A stretch of DNA of 34,354 nt from Hyphomicrobiales bacterium (GCA_027051195.1 JALUAB010000133.1:11097-45450); one strand, 5' to 3'. Positions 1 to 8,935 are shown, counted from the first letter of the stretch. Notes: generated from the sequence alone by a model not told the origin. Numbers and translations: made by a program.

Positions 1-51
1 CAAGGCCGGGGATGACACGGGAGAGATGTTATCATGCCCGATCTCCGTGTC
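1..51. repeat. Fragment of an intergenic palindromic repeat at the window edge
   Basis: The edge begins with a GCCGGGGATGAC motif followed by an imperfect hairpin. GACACGG at 14-20 pairs with CCGTGTC at 45-51, and AGAT at 24-27 pairs with ATCT at 41-44, with a 3-nt bulge. The motif resembles one end of the GTCAT...ATGAC element between ntrB and ntrC in this window. The rest would lie to the left of the window. It sits downstream of the tRNA-Cys gene and could end its transcript, but no U-tract is visible. Confidence 0.4.
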
Positions 52-103
52 GGACACCCATGCCGTTCGTTTTTCTGGCGTTAGCAGGAAATGTGGCAAG
101 GAA

Positions 104-177
104 TGGAGGCCTCGCCCGGAATCGAACCGGGGTAAACGGATTTGCAGTCCGCTGCGTAACCACTCCGCCACGAGGCC
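104..177 (-). tRNA. tRNA-Cys (anticodon GCA)
   Basis: Read on the minus strand, a full cloverleaf can be drawn. The 7-bp acceptor stem is GGCCTCG with CGAGGCC, followed by discriminator U and an encoded CCA. The anticodon stem closes the loop CTGCAAA, giving anticodon GCA, and the T-arm carries GGTTCGATTCC. A U discriminator base is an identity element of tRNA-Cys. The gene is 74 nt including CCA. A good promoter lies just upstream. The overlapping ORFs in the track are shadows. Confidence 0.96.
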
Positions 178-189
178 GTTCGCAGGCTC

Positions 190-218
190 TAGATAGGCCA
201 ACGCACCGGAGCTGGCAA
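190..218 (-). promoter_or_regulatory. Putative sigma70-type promoter of tRNA-Cys
   Basis: On the minus strand TTGCCA (213-218) is followed after exactly 17 nt by TATCTA (190-195). Transcription would start about 6 nt before the tRNA 5' end, a short leader typical of tRNA genes. Assigned by consensus matching only. Confidence 0.55.
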
Positions 219-418
219 TGCCCATTTGCGGCCTCTGGTAAACACACCCGCCCGCTGTGACCGAAACGCACACCTGGCGGAAAAAATGTCGCGCGGGAGC
301 ACCCCGTGCGTTGTCTTTTTGCGCTCTGTTTGCCATGAAATGGGCCACGTCTGACAGGCATTGGCCCCCACGCACCAGAAAATGATTCAAAAGGGCCGTG
401 TTGGGGGCAGGAGGACAG

Positions 419-1810
419 ATGGGCATGAGCAGCTTGTTTCCCGCGTGCAGCGCGCGTGCGAAGGCCTTGGGCATGGCGCTGTTTGCCGGCGTGCTGATGC
501 TGCAGGCGCCGGTCCGGGCGGAATCGCTCCAATCGGCGCTGGGCTACGCCTACGATACCAATCCGAAACTTGCCGCCGAGCGCGCCAATCTGCGCGCCAC
601 CGACGAGGGCGTGACCAAGGCGAAGTCCGGCTGGCGGCCGAAGGTGAACGCCGCCGCCAGTGCCACCGTCGGCACCAGCAAGACGAAGCCGCTGCCCGGC
701 GCCTGGCGCGATTACGACAGGGAGCAGGTTTCCATCACCCTCCAGCAGCCCATTTTCGACGGACTGAAGACCCATTACGGCGTCGCCGCCGCGAAGGCGC
801 AGGTGAAGGCCGGGCGCCAGAATCTGCTGGCCACCGAGCAGGAGGTGCTGCTGGATGCCGTGCTGGCCTACATGAACGTGGTGCGTGACCGCGAGATCGT
901 CCGCCTGCGCAGGAAGAACGTCAAGGTCTTCCGCGAGCAGCTGCGCGCCACGCGCGATCGTTTCAACGTCGGCGATGTCACTCGCACCGATGTTTCGCAG
1001 GCCGAGGCCGCGCTGGCCGGCGCCCGCGCCCAGCTTGCGCAGGCCCAGGCGGATCTGGCCAATTCCGAGGCCGCATACGAGGAAGTCATCGGCCGCAAAC
1101 CCGGAAGGGTGCGGTTTCCGCGCCGACTGCCGCGCGCCCTGCCGCGCACGCTGATGGAAGCCCTGCGCCGCGCCGCGCGCAAGAACCCGCAGGTGCTGGC
1201 CGCTGCCTATGGCGAACAGGCTGCCCGCCACGCGGTGGAGCAGGCGTTCGGCGATCTGCTGCCGAAGCTGAACCTGCAGGCTTCGCTGAGCTACACGCGC
1301 AACAAGCAGGAAGGCTCCACGGCCACCCGCACGAAGGATGCCAACATCGGTCTTTCCCTGGAGGTGCCGCTGTATAATGGCGGTTACAACCACGCCGCGG
1401 TGCGCGAGGCCCGCCACAAGGCGCGGGCCGCCGGCCTGCAGGTGGCCGTGGCCCGCCGCGCGGTGGAAAAGGCCGTGGTGCAGGCCTGGTACAATCTTCA
1501 GGCCGCGAAGAGGCTCATTTCCGCCGCTTCCGCCCAGGTAAGGGCGGCACAACTCGCCTACAACGGCGTGCGCGAGGAATACAAGGCCGGTTCCCGCACC
1601 ACGCTGGACGTGCTCAACGCCCGGCAGGATCTGAACAATGCGCGCGTGGAGCTGGTGCAGGCCCGCGCTGCCAAGGTTTCCAGCGCCTATGCGCTGCTCG
1701 CCGCCATGGGTGAGCTTACCGCGCGCCGCCTGGGCCTGCGCGTGGCCCGTTACGATGCGAAGCCGCATTACGAGCGGGTGAAGAACAAGTGGTTCGGCAC
1801 CCGTGACTGA
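419..1810 (+). CDS. TolC family outer membrane efflux/secretion protein
   Basis: Outer membrane channel of the TolC/OEP family, which forms the exit duct of type I secretion systems and tripartite efflux pumps. The 463-residue length is normal. It has an N-terminal signal peptide of about 34 residues ending APVRA before ESLQSAL. Two internally related halves are rich in long Ala/Gln/Arg helices, as expected for the coiled-coil periplasmic barrel, and each half has a beta-strand segment (around SITLQQPIFDG and GLSLEVPLYNG). The track begins at GTG 398, but ATG 419 follows a strong AGGAGG ribosome site. No ABC transporter or membrane fusion partner is adjacent, so the substrate is unknown. A TolC-like gene next to popZ and valS is, as I recall, a common alphaproteobacterial order. 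Confidence 0.9.
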   Translation: MGMSSLFPACSARAKALGMALFAGVLMLQAPVRAESLQSALGYAYDTNPKLAAERANLRATDEGVTKAKSGWRPKVNAAASATVGTSKTKPLPGAWRDYDREQVSITLQQPIFDGLKTHYGVAAAKAQVKAGRQNLLATEQEVLLDAVLAYMNVVRDREIVRLRRKNVKVFREQLRATRDRFNVGDVTRTDVSQAEAALAGARAQLAQAQADLANSEAAYEEVIGRKPGRVRFPRRLPRALPRTLMEALRRAARKNPQVLAAAYGEQAARHAVEQAFGDLLPKLNLQASLSYTRNKQEGSTATRTKDANIGLSLEVPLYNGGYNHAAVREARHKARAAGLQVAVARRAVEKAVVQAWYNLQAAKRLISAASAQVRAAQLAYNGVREEYKAGSRTTLDVLNARQDLNNARVELVQARAAKVSSAYALLAAMGELTARRLGLRVARYDAKPHYERVKNKWFGTRD

Positions 1811-1857
1811 TCCGGAGCCCTTCGCGATTTTCCGGTGAAAATCCTGTGCGCAACCGT

Positions 1858-1886
1858 GCCGCGGGCCTTTGCCCGCGGCCTCGTTT
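1858..1886 (+). terminator. Probable intrinsic terminator after the tolC-family gene
   Basis: A perfect 9-bp stem, GCCGCGGGC with GCCCGCGGC, around a CTTT loop, followed by CTCGTTT. It lies 48 nt after the tolC-family stop and upstream of the popZ-like gene. The U-tract is short. Confidence 0.6.
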
Positions 1887-1945
1887 GACGCACCCTCTCC
1901 ATGATATGGTGAATGAGGGACAGTGATTCGCACCGGGGCAGGCAC

Positions 1946-2752
1946 ATGGGCACCGCCAACGACATTCAGGAAATGCGGCAGCTGCTGGCTTCCATTCGCG
2001 AGGCCATAGAAAGCCACGGCGCGCAAGGCGCAGGGCACAATGCCCCCGCGCCCGTGGCGGAGCGCCACGATCCCGTGGGGGCGCATGCCGGGGCCGATCT
2101 GCTGGCGGAGGCGCCGGACACCGCGGGCGCGGAACGGGAAGACTGGCCGGATGACGATCTGGAATGGGTGGAGCCGGGCAGCGCGCCCTCGGAAACGACA
2201 TGGCATATGGCGGAACCCGCCGGGGAAGCCGCCGCCCCGCAGGCGCGGGAGGCCGCCGCGACGGCGGTGCCGGCCGGCATGTCGCGCGCGTCGCATGCAC
2301 AGGCTGCGGGGGTGGCGGAGGCGGCGGAGGATTCCACCCTCTCGAGCGTGGCGGAACACGCTGCGGCGGCCACCATGCTCGCCCGTACTGGCACGGATGA
2401 TGCGGCCAGCGCCCTCACCACCGGCGAATCATCGTCACCGCCGTCCGGCACTGCCGCGCCCGCACCGGCCATGCCGCGGTTCGCCGTACTGAGTGGTGGC
2501 CGCAGCGATGCTGAGGTGCTGGGCAATTCACGCCTTTCCGCCCCGGTGCAGGCACGGGTGAAAGCGGCCATGGCCCGCATGGAGCGCATAGAAGCCGCAA
2601 GGCGCGCGCTGGGAGGAGAGGCGGCGCTGCGTCGGCTGGTGGCCGATCTCGTGGAGCCACTCATTGAGAACTGGTTGAACGAACACCTCGCCGACATCGT
2701 GGAGCGCCGCGTGCAGGCCGAGCTGGACCGCATCCTCAAGCGCGAGGACTGA
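1946..2752 (+). CDS. popZ: PopZ-like polar organizing protein (DUF2497 family)
   Basis: Members of this family form a polymeric hub at the cell pole that anchors the ParB-origin complex and cell-cycle regulators in alphaproteobacteria. The 268-residue protein has the expected three-part layout. A short N-terminal helix EMRQLLASIREAIES matches the family's (M/L)EEILASIRRII segment. A long acidic, Ala/Pro-rich, probably disordered middle follows (about residues 25-190). The conserved C-terminal helices contain LVEPLIENWLNEHLADIVERRV, equivalent to the oligomerization region. I prefer ATG 1946 over the track start 1913 because family members place the helix within about 10 residues of the start; the ribosome site is weak at both. 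The position directly before valS supports the call. The linker is longer than the roughly 100 residues I recall for Caulobacter PopZ. Confidence 0.82.
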   Translation: MGTANDIQEMRQLLASIREAIESHGAQGAGHNAPAPVAERHDPVGAHAGADLLAEAPDTAGAEREDWPDDDLEWVEPGSAPSETTWHMAEPAGEAAAPQAREAAATAVPAGMSRASHAQAAGVAEAAEDSTLSSVAEHAAAATMLARTGTDDAASALTTGESSSPPSGTAAPAPAMPRFAVLSGGRSDAEVLGNSRLSAPVQARVKAAMARMERIEAARRALGGEAALRRLVADLVEPLIENWLNEHLADIVERRVQAELDRILKRED

Positions 2753-2767
2753 GCAGTCTCCACCTTC

Positions 2768-2785
2768 CGCCCCGCCGGGCGTTTT
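2768..2785 (+). terminator. Small terminator-like hairpin after popZ-like gene
   Basis: A 5-bp stem CGCCC/GGGCG with loop CGCC, followed directly by TTTT. It lies 15 nt after the popZ-like stop and before a candidate valS promoter. The stem is short, so termination may be partial. Confidence 0.45.
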
Positions 2786-2800
2786 CCCGTTTGCGGCCCC

Positions 2801-2830
2801 TTGCGCGCCTGCATGCGCTGGTGTTTATAC
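2801..2830 (+). promoter_or_regulatory. Putative valS promoter
   Basis: TTGCGC at 2801-2806 and TTATAC at 2825-2830 with an 18-nt spacer, about 60 nt before the valS start. The TTTATAC stands out in a GC-rich region. Consensus match only. Confidence 0.4.
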
Positions 2831-2890
2831 GGGGCCAGCCGGCCCGGCATCCGGGCGTCGATTCAACACCATTCCCGCAAGGGGCTAGCG

Positions 2891-5725
2891 ATGCTGGAAA
2901 AGCATTTCGACCCGCAGCGCGTCGAGCAGCGCCTCTACGAGGCGTGGGAGAAGGCCGGAGCCTTCAAGCCCTCCGGCAAGGGCGAACCGTTCTGCATCGT
3001 CATTCCGCCGCCCAATGTCACCGGCTCCCTGCACATGGGGCACGCACTCAACAACACGCTGCAGGACATCCTCGTGCGTATGATGCGCATGCGGGGCAGG
3101 GACGTGCTGTGGCAGCCGGGCACGGACCATGCCGGCATCGCCACCCAGATGGTGGTGGAGCGCAAGCTGGCCGCCGAGGGCAAGCCCACCCGCTGGGAGA
3201 TGGGCCGCGAGAAGTTCCTCGAGGAAGTGTGGAAGTGGAAGGAGGAGTCCGGCAACACCATCATCAACCAGCTCAAGAGGCTGGGCGCGTCGTGTGACTG
3301 GTCGCGCCTGCGCTTCACCATGGACGAGGGCCTGTCCCGCGCGGTGCTCAAGGTCTTCGTCACCCTGTGGAAGGAAGGCCTCATCTACAAGGACAAGCGG
3401 CTTGTCAACTGGGATCCGAAGCTGCACACCGCCATCTCCGATCTCGAGGTCATGAACGTCGAGGTCAGGGGAAAGATGTGGCACTTCAAATATCCTCTGG
3501 CCAATGGCGAAACCTACACCTACATCGAGCGTGACGAGAACGGCGACGTCATCCTGGAAGAAGAGCGCGACTACATTTCCATCGCCACCACCCGCCCTGA
3601 AACCATGCTGGGCGACGGCGCCGTGGCGGTGCACCCTTCCGATGAACGTTATGCCCCCATCGTCGGCAAGTTGTGCGAAATTCCCGTGGGGCCGAAGCAC
3701 CTGCGCCGCCACATCCCCATCATCACCGATGAATATCCCGACCCGGATTTCGGCTCTGGCGCGGTGAAGATCACCGGTGCGCACGACTTCAACGACTACG
3801 AGGTGGCGCGCCGTAACGACATCCCGCTCTACCGGCTGATGGACGAGAACGCGCGCATGCGCACCGATGGCCTGCCGTATGAGGAAAGCGCAAAGCTGGC
3901 CGAGGCCATCGCCCGCGGCGAACTCTCGCCGGACGAGGTGAACATCGACGAGATCAATCTCGTGCCGGAGCACCTGCGCGGGCTGGACCGCTACGAGGCG
4001 CGCAAGAAGGTCATCGACGAGATCACCGCCGAGGGCCTTGCCGTCATGGTGCAGGGCGACGGCGGCGAGCTGGTGCCGCTGGTGGAGGAGCGGCTGATGA
4101 TGCAGCCCGTGGGCGACCGCTCCGGGGTGGTCATCGAGCCCATGCTCACCGAACAGTGGTTCGTGGACGCTGCCGCGCTGGCCGCCGGCGCCCTGCGCGT
4201 GGTGGAGCGCGGCGATACGAAGTTCTTTCCGGCCAACTGGACAAAGACCTATTTCAACTGGCTGAAGGACATCCAGCCCTGGTGCATTTCGCGCCAGCTC
4301 TGGTGGGGGCACCAGATCCCTGCCTGGTATGGGCCGGACGGGAAGATTTTCGTCGCCGAAACGGAGGAGGAGGCGAAGAATCAGGCGCAGAAGCACTACG
4401 GCGAGCCTGTGCCGCTGAAGCGCGACCCGGACGTGCTGGACACCTGGTTCTCCTCCGCGCTGTGGCCCTTCTCCACGCTGGGCTGGCCGGACGATACGCC
4501 GGAGCTTGAGCGCTACTATCCCACCTCCGTGCTCATCACCGGTTTCGACATCATCTTCTTCTGGGTTGCCCGGATGATGATGATGGGCCTGCACTTCATG
4601 CACGACGTGCCCTTCCGCGACGTCTATATCCACGCGCTGGTGCGCGACGAGCACGGGCAGAAGATGTCCAAGTCGAAGGGCAACGTCATCGACCCGCTCG
4701 ACCTCATCGGGAAATACGGCGCCGATGCCATGCGTTTCACGCTGGCCATCATGGCCGCCATGGGGCGTGACATCCGCCTTTCCGAAAGCCGCGTGGAAGG
4801 TTACCGCAACTTCGGCACCAAGCTGTGGAACGCCGTGCGCTTTCTGGAGATGAACGAGATCGGCCGCGATGTGGTCTTCGACCCGGCCGGTGCGCGCCTG
4901 GCGCTCAACCGCTGGATCATCGGCGAGGCGGTGAAGACCACCCGCGAGGTCACCCGCGCGCTTGACGACTATCGCTTCAACGACGCGGCCGCCACCATCT
5001 ATCATTTCACCTGGGACGTCTTCTGCGACTGGTATCTGGAGCTCATCAAGCCGGTGCTGCGCGAGGGCGATGCGGCGGCACAGGAGGAAACACGCAAGAC
5101 CGCCGGTCATGTGCGTGACGTGATCCTGAAGCTGCTGCACCCCTTTATGCCCTTCATCACCGAGGAGCTGTGGCAGCGCACAGGCGGCGAGGGTTTCCTG
5201 ATGCTCTCCGAATGGCCGGAGGTGAGCGAGGCGCTCATCGACGAGGCCGCGGCGGAGGAGCTGGACTGGGTCATAACCTTCATCCGCGAGGTGCGTTCCA
5301 CCCGCGCCGAGATGAATGTGCCCGCCGGCGCGCAGATCCCGGCGGTGCTGGTGAGCGCGAACGAGGAATCGCGCCGCCGCCTGAAGGAGTGGAAGACGGA
5401 GATCATGCGCCTTGCGCGCCTTTCCGACGTGACGCTGGCCGACGAGGTGCCGCCGAAGGCCGCTCAGATCGTGCACGGCGAGGCCATTGTCGCCATGCCG
5501 CTGGAAGGCGTTATCGACCTCAACGCCGAGCTGAAGCGGCTGGAAAAGGAGCTGGCCGCCGCCGAGAAGGAAATCCGCTCGCTGGAGGGCAGGCTTTCCA
5601 ACGAGAAGTTCCTCACGAAGGCCAAACCCGAGGTGGTGGAGCAGACCCGTCAGCGGCTGGCCGAGATGAAGACCCGCCGCGAGAAGCTGGAGGAAGCCCG
5701 CGCCCGCCTCGCCGCCATGGCGTGA
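2891..5725 (+). CDS. valS: Valine--tRNA ligase
   Basis: Charges tRNA-Val with valine in the cytoplasm and edits misacylated threonine. The 944-residue class I synthetase is full length. The HIGH-type signature PPPNVTGSLHMGHALN lies at about residues 39-54, and KMSKSKGN starts at about residue 591. The editing-domain region includes TTRPETMLGD and DFGSGAVKITGAHDFND. The C-terminus is the family's arginine- and glutamate-rich coiled-coil arm that contacts tRNA. The start is ATG 2891 (MLEKHFDP), with AAGGGG upstream, rather than the track start 2801, which would add 30 non-homologous residues. gatB follows after 36 nt and may be cotranscribed. Confidence 0.97.
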   Translation: MLEKHFDPQRVEQRLYEAWEKAGAFKPSGKGEPFCIVIPPPNVTGSLHMGHALNNTLQDILVRMMRMRGRDVLWQPGTDHAGIATQMVVERKLAAEGKPTRWEMGREKFLEEVWKWKEESGNTIINQLKRLGASCDWSRLRFTMDEGLSRAVLKVFVTLWKEGLIYKDKRLVNWDPKLHTAISDLEVMNVEVRGKMWHFKYPLANGETYTYIERDENGDVILEEERDYISIATTRPETMLGDGAVAVHPSDERYAPIVGKLCEIPVGPKHLRRHIPIITDEYPDPDFGSGAVKITGAHDFNDYEVARRNDIPLYRLMDENARMRTDGLPYEESAKLAEAIARGELSPDEVNIDEINLVPEHLRGLDRYEARKKVIDEITAEGLAVMVQGDGGELVPLVEERLMMQPVGDRSGVVIEPMLTEQWFVDAAALAAGALRVVERGDTKFFPANWTKTYFNWLKDIQPWCISRQLWWGHQIPAWYGPDGKIFVAETEEEAKNQAQKHYGEPVPLKRDPDVLDTWFSSALWPFSTLGWPDDTPELERYYPTSVLITGFDIIFFWVARMMMMGLHFMHDVPFRDVYIHALVRDEHGQKMSKSKGNVIDPLDLIGKYGADAMRFTLAIMAAMGRDIRLSESRVEGYRNFGTKLWNAVRFLEMNEIGRDVVFDPAGARLALNRWIIGEAVKTTREVTRALDDYRFNDAAATIYHFTWDVFCDWYLELIKPVLREGDAAAQEETRKTAGHVRDVILKLLHPFMPFITEELWQRTGGEGFLMLSEWPEVSEALIDEAAAEELDWVITFIREVRSTRAEMNVPAGAQIPAVLVSANEESRRRLKEWKTEIMRLARLSDVTLADEVPPKAAQIVHGEAIVAMPLEGVIDLNAELKRLEKELAAAEKEIRSLEGRLSNEKFLTKAKPEVVEQTRQRLAEMKTRREKLEEARARLAAMA

Positions 5726-5761
5726 GTGCAAAACGTGACGCAAATCATTACGGAGCGAGCA

Positions 5762-7255
5762 ATGGACGCACCGGTCATCGAAATCGTCGATACGCGCACG
5801 CCCGACCCGAAGAACTTCATCGAGGGCGCCACGGGCGAATGGGAGGTCGTCATCGGCATGGAGATCCACGCCCAGGTGCTCTCCAGCGCCAAGCTGTTCT
5901 CCGGCGCCTCCGCGGAATTCGGCGGCGAGCCGAACACCCACGTCTCACTTGTGGACGCCGCCATGCCCGGTATGCTGCCCGTGATCAACGAGTTCTGCGT
6001 GGAGCAGGCGGTGCGTACCGGCCTCGGCCTGAACGCGAAGATCAATCTGCATTCCGTCTTCGATCGCAAGAACTACTTCTACCCGGACCTGCCGCAGGGC
6101 TATCAGATCTCGCAATACAAGCAGCCCATCGTCGGCGAGGGCACCGTTTACATCGAGGTGGACGGCGAAACCATCGCGGTGGGCATCGAGCGCCTGCATC
6201 TGGAACAGGATGCCGGCAAGTCCATCCACGACCAGCACCCGGATTATTCCTACGTCGATCTCAACCGCGCCGGCGTGGCGCTGATGGAGATCGTCAGCAA
6301 GCCGGACATGCGCTCCGCGGAGGAGGCCAGGGCCTTCGTGAGCAAGCTGCGCACGATTCTCCGCTACCTGGGCACCTGCGACGGTAACATGGAGCAGGGC
6401 TCCCTGCGGGCGGACATCAACGTCTCCGTGCGCCGCCCCGGCGGCCCCTTCGGCACCCGCTGCGAGATCAAGAACGTCAACTCCATCCGCTTCATCGGCC
6501 AGGCCATCGAATACGAGGCCCAGCGCCAGATCGACATTCTGGAATCCGGCGGCACGGTGGATCAGGAAACCCGCCTGTTCGACCCGAAGAAGGGCGAGAC
6601 GCGATCCATGCGCTCCAAGGAGGAGGCGCACGACTACCGCTATTTTCCCGACCCGGACCTGCTGCCGCTGCGGCTGGAGGCGGAATGGGTGGAGAGGATC
6701 CGCGCCACGCTGCCCGAGCTGCCGGATGCGAAAAAAGCCCGCTTCATGGAGGAATATGGCCTCACCTCCTATGACGCCTCCGTGCTGGTGGCGGACAAGG
6801 CCGCGGCCGACTATTTCGAGCGGGTGGCGAAGGACCGTGACGGCAAGGCGGCGGCCAACTGGGTCATCAACGAGCTGTTCGGCCGCCTGCGCAAGGAGGG
6901 GCTTTCCATCGAGCGCTCGCCCGTCTCCGCCGAACAGCTCGGCAAGATCATCGACCTCATCAGGAAAGGCGACATCTCCGGCAAGATCGGCAAGGAACTG
7001 TTCGACATCGTGTGGACGGAAGGCGGCGATCCGGAGAAGATCGTTGAAGAGCGCGGCATGAAACAGGTCACCGATCTTTCCGCCATCGAGAAGGTGGTGG
7101 ACGAGGTCATCGCCGCCAACCCGGACAAGGTGGAACAGGTGCAGAAGAAGCCGAATCTCGCCGGCTGGTTCGTTGGCCAGGTGATGAAGGCCACGCAAGG
7201 CAAGGCCAACCCGAAGGCCGTGAACGATCTGGTGCGCAAGAAGCTTGGTCTGTGA
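5762..7255 (+). CDS. gatB: Aspartyl/glutamyl-tRNA(Asn/Gln) amidotransferase subunit B
   Basis: GatB is the kinase and tRNA-binding subunit of GatCAB, which turns Glu-tRNA-Gln (and Asp-tRNA-Asn) into the correct amide. The 497-residue protein has the cradle-domain signatures [39 protein letters not shown] and [11 protein letters not shown]. The C-terminal YqeY-like tail ends in [23 protein letters not shown] 5762 is chosen because GGAG sits 6 nt upstream; the track uses an upstream GTG. gatC and gatA are not in this window, so the complex must be encoded at two loci, which is common. The gene follows valS closely, giving a translation-related pair. Confidence 0.97.
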   Translation: MDAPVIEIVDTRTPDPKNFIEGATGEWEVVIGMEIHAQVLSSAKLFSGASAEFGGEPNTHVSLVDAAMPGMLPVINEFCVEQAVRTGLGLNAKINLHSVFDRKNYFYPDLPQGYQISQYKQPIVGEGTVYIEVDGETIAVGIERLHLEQDAGKSIHDQHPDYSYVDLNRAGVALMEIVSKPDMRSAEEARAFVSKLRTILRYLGTCDGNMEQGSLRADINVSVRRPGGPFGTRCEIKNVNSIRFIGQAIEYEAQRQIDILESGGTVDQETRLFDPKKGETRSMRSKEEAHDYRYFPDPDLLPLRLEAEWVERIRATLPELPDAKKARFMEEYGLTSYDASVLVADKAAADYFERVAKDRDGKAAANWVINELFGRLRKEGLSIERSPVSAEQLGKIIDLIRKGDISGKIGKELFDIVWTEGGDPEKIVEERGMKQVTDLSAIEKVVDEVIAANPDKVEQVQKKPNLAGWFVGQVMKATQGKANPKAVNDLVRKKLGL

Positions 7256-7272
7256 CCGTTTCCCTCGGGCCG

Positions 7273-7304
7273 GCGCGCGCCTTGCCGCGACCTTCGGCGC
7301 GCGC
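7273..7304 (+). terminator. Possible terminator hairpin after gatB
   Basis: GCGCGCGCC (7273-7281) can pair with GGCGCGCGC (7296-7304) over a 14-nt loop. There is no U-tract, and alternating GC runs readily form such stems by chance. Confidence 0.3.
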
Positions 7305-7318
7305 TATGGCTTTGCGCC

Positions 7319-8326
7319 ATGACGAAGCGGGCCGTTGAAACGCAGCGACTGACGATGGAAACCGCCCCGAAGACGACGCCGCAGGCGCCGGATTCGGGAT
7401 GGGGCGGGGTGCTCACCAATTTCTGCCTGCTGGTGCTGGCGGGCGCTCTCGTCGGGTTGGCCGCGCCGTGGCTGGTGCGGCTGTGGCTGGGCTTTGACGT
7501 GCTCACCCATTTCGTGCCGCATTTCGCCTTTGTCGCGCTCGCTGCCTTTCTCTGTATTCTCTACCCGAATGCGCGCGGCCTGCTGGCGCTGCTGGTCGTT
7601 CCGGCTCTCGGCGCGCTCGCCATCGCCGGCATCAGTCACTGGCATGAAAGCCCGGGCTTTTCGGCCCCGCCGCCGCCCGGCCACCTCCGCGTCATGGCCT
7701 ACAACTCCTGGCTGCACAACGATGATCTTGCAGCGATGGAGGCGGAGATCCGCCGCAACCGCCCGGATATACTGGGCGTGCCGGAATTCTTCGCCGGCAA
7801 GCGCCCGCTCATGACTCGCCTGCGCGACATTCTTCCGCACCAGGCCGATTGTGTGAACAAGCGCCATTGTTATCTTGCTCTTTTTTCCCGCTGGCCCATC
7901 CGGGAGGTGCATGCCGCGTCTCTCTGGGAAGGGCCGCCCTACATTCACGCCACCGTGGAAACGCCGAACGGCCCGGTGGAAGTGTTTCTGGTGCACACCC
8001 TGCGCTTTCCGTGGCTCGGGTCGCAGTTTCGCCAGGTTCGGGCCATGGCGCGTATCGTGAAGCTGGCGAAGGGCCCGACCATCGTCATGGGTGACTTCAA
8101 TGCCAGCCCCTTTTCCATCATGCTGCACACCTTCGCGCGGGACACGGGGCTGCGGCGGCTCACCTGGCTGCCCACCTGGCCCGCCAATCCGCTGCCCCTG
8201 CCGCAAATCGCCATCGACCACGTGTTCGTCTCCGGTCATTGGAATCTCGCCGCCGGACCGTGGACGGGGCGCGCCGCCGGGTCGGATCACAGATCCGTCA
8301 TACTGGAGGTGCGGCGACGCGACTGA
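7319..8326 (+). CDS. Membrane-anchored endonuclease/exonuclease/phosphatase (EEP) family protein
   Basis: The 335-residue protein has an N-terminal membrane region (about residues 28-120) with three hydrophobic segments, then a metal-dependent EEP-fold domain. Visible EEP signatures are VMAYNSW, the metal-binding glutamate in DILGVPEFF, IVMGDFNASP, and the terminal SDHRSVIL containing the catalytic Asp-His. The three-helix-plus-EEP layout matches a widespread family of uncharacterized membrane proteins. The substrate (nucleic acid, phosphoester or phospholipid) cannot be deduced. The domain would lie on whichever side the third helix leaves it, most likely the periplasm. ATG 7319 and ATG 7355 are both possible starts, and neither has a convincing ribosome site. 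The gene stands 63 nt after gatB. Confidence 0.8.
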   Translation: MTKRAVETQRLTMETAPKTTPQAPDSGWGGVLTNFCLLVLAGALVGLAAPWLVRLWLGFDVLTHFVPHFAFVALAAFLCILYPNARGLLALLVVPALGALAIAGISHWHESPGFSAPPPPGHLRVMAYNSWLHNDDLAAMEAEIRRNRPDILGVPEFFAGKRPLMTRLRDILPHQADCVNKRHCYLALFSRWPIREVHAASLWEGPPYIHATVETPNGPVEVFLVHTLRFPWLGSQFRQVRAMARIVKLAKGPTIVMGDFNASPFSIMLHTFARDTGLRRLTWLPTWPANPLPLPQIAIDHVFVSGHWNLAAGPWTGRAAGSDHRSVILEVRRRD

Positions 8327-8544
8327 TGCCCGTGCCGCGACATTTCGCGCACCGCAAATGTGCGAACATGGTTTCCGGGTGGTAAATGAAGACTGCTCCG
8401 GGAATTTCATATGATATTGTATTTGCAGCTCTATTCAGAATTCCGCATGACCCGTCCCCAGTTCGCGGGCTTAATCCTTTGTTTGCCCTTTGCCGGCACA
8501 ATGCCCGGGTGAACTCCAGAGGGATGTGCGCTCAATGGTGGTGT

Positions 8545-8570
8545 GGGCGCACGGGCCGCCCGGCTTTTTT
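8545..8570 (+). terminator. Terminator-like hairpin in the leader of the Sel1-like gene
   Basis: GGGCG (8545-8549) pairs with CGCCC (8557-8561), then GGC and a run of six T. This is an intrinsic-terminator shape. It ends only about 21 nt before the start of the next gene, so it either closes an upstream transcript or could act as an attenuator. The 8327-8591 gap otherwise holds an AT-rich patch (around 8404-8425, including TATGAT) that may be a promoter, and no convincing gene. Confidence 0.4.
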
Positions 8571-8591
8571 GCAATTGGGGAGATTGGGGCA

Positions 8592-8849
8592 ATGGCGACT
8601 CACAATGGTTCTTTTCATCAGCTGGCGCAGGAGGATTTGAGCGCCGACGTGATGTTCGACCTCGGCATGAAATACAGCCTCGGCCGCGGCGTGGAGCGCG
8701 ATCCGCGCGAGGCGCACAAGTGGTTCAACCTCGCCGCCATGCGCGGACATGAAAAGGCGCGCCGTTACCGCATGGAGCTGGCCGAGGAACTGAGCCCGGA
8801 AGAACTGCACGATGCACTGGCCCGCGCCCGCAAGTGGTTGCAGGGCTGA
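8592..8849 (+). CDS. Small Sel1-like (TPR-type) repeat protein
   Basis: The 85-residue protein has no signal peptide. Its centre, from DVMFDLGMKYSLGRGVERD through EAHKWFNLAAMRGHEKAR, is one clear Sel1-like repeat (A-x-G-x-x-Y ... A-x-x-W-x-x-A-A), followed by a charged helix ending ARARKWLQG. Such short proteins act as helical protein-binding scaffolds; no partner is evident. ATG 8592 was chosen because the family-like part begins soon after it and GGGGAG lies upstream. The track start 8490 would translate through a terminator-like hairpin. Small stand-alone Sel1 proteins of this kind occur in alphaproteobacteria, function unknown. Confidence 0.75.
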   Translation: MATHNGSFHQLAQEDLSADVMFDLGMKYSLGRGVERDPREAHKWFNLAAMRGHEKARRYRMELAEELSPEELHDALARARKWLQG

Positions 8850-8935
8850 GGCGCCGGTATGGCCATGTTGACATCTCGGGCGAGACGGGCATGACTCTGC
8901 GGCGGGCGGAAGACTGCCGACGGAGACATCAGCGC

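Noticed and set aside
104-177. tRNA-Cys as an integration site for a mobile element
   Set aside because: No integrase gene and no repeated copy of the tRNA 3' end were noticed in the window; the tolC-popZ-valS block beyond it is core genome.
2885-5941. 1018-residue ORF antisense to valS (and the 775-residue ORF at 32-2359, 462 aa at 10862-12250 upstream part, 470 aa at 30771-32183, 481 aa at 32060-33505)
   Set aside because: Long open frames opposite real genes are expected in high-GC DNA. Their translations are His/Arg/Gly-rich with no domain, and each lies over a gene with clear family motifs.
8386-8640. 84-residue ORF upstream of the Sel1-like gene
   Set aside because: It overlaps the Sel1-like start in another frame, has an Arg/Trp-rich random composition and crosses a terminator-like hairpin.
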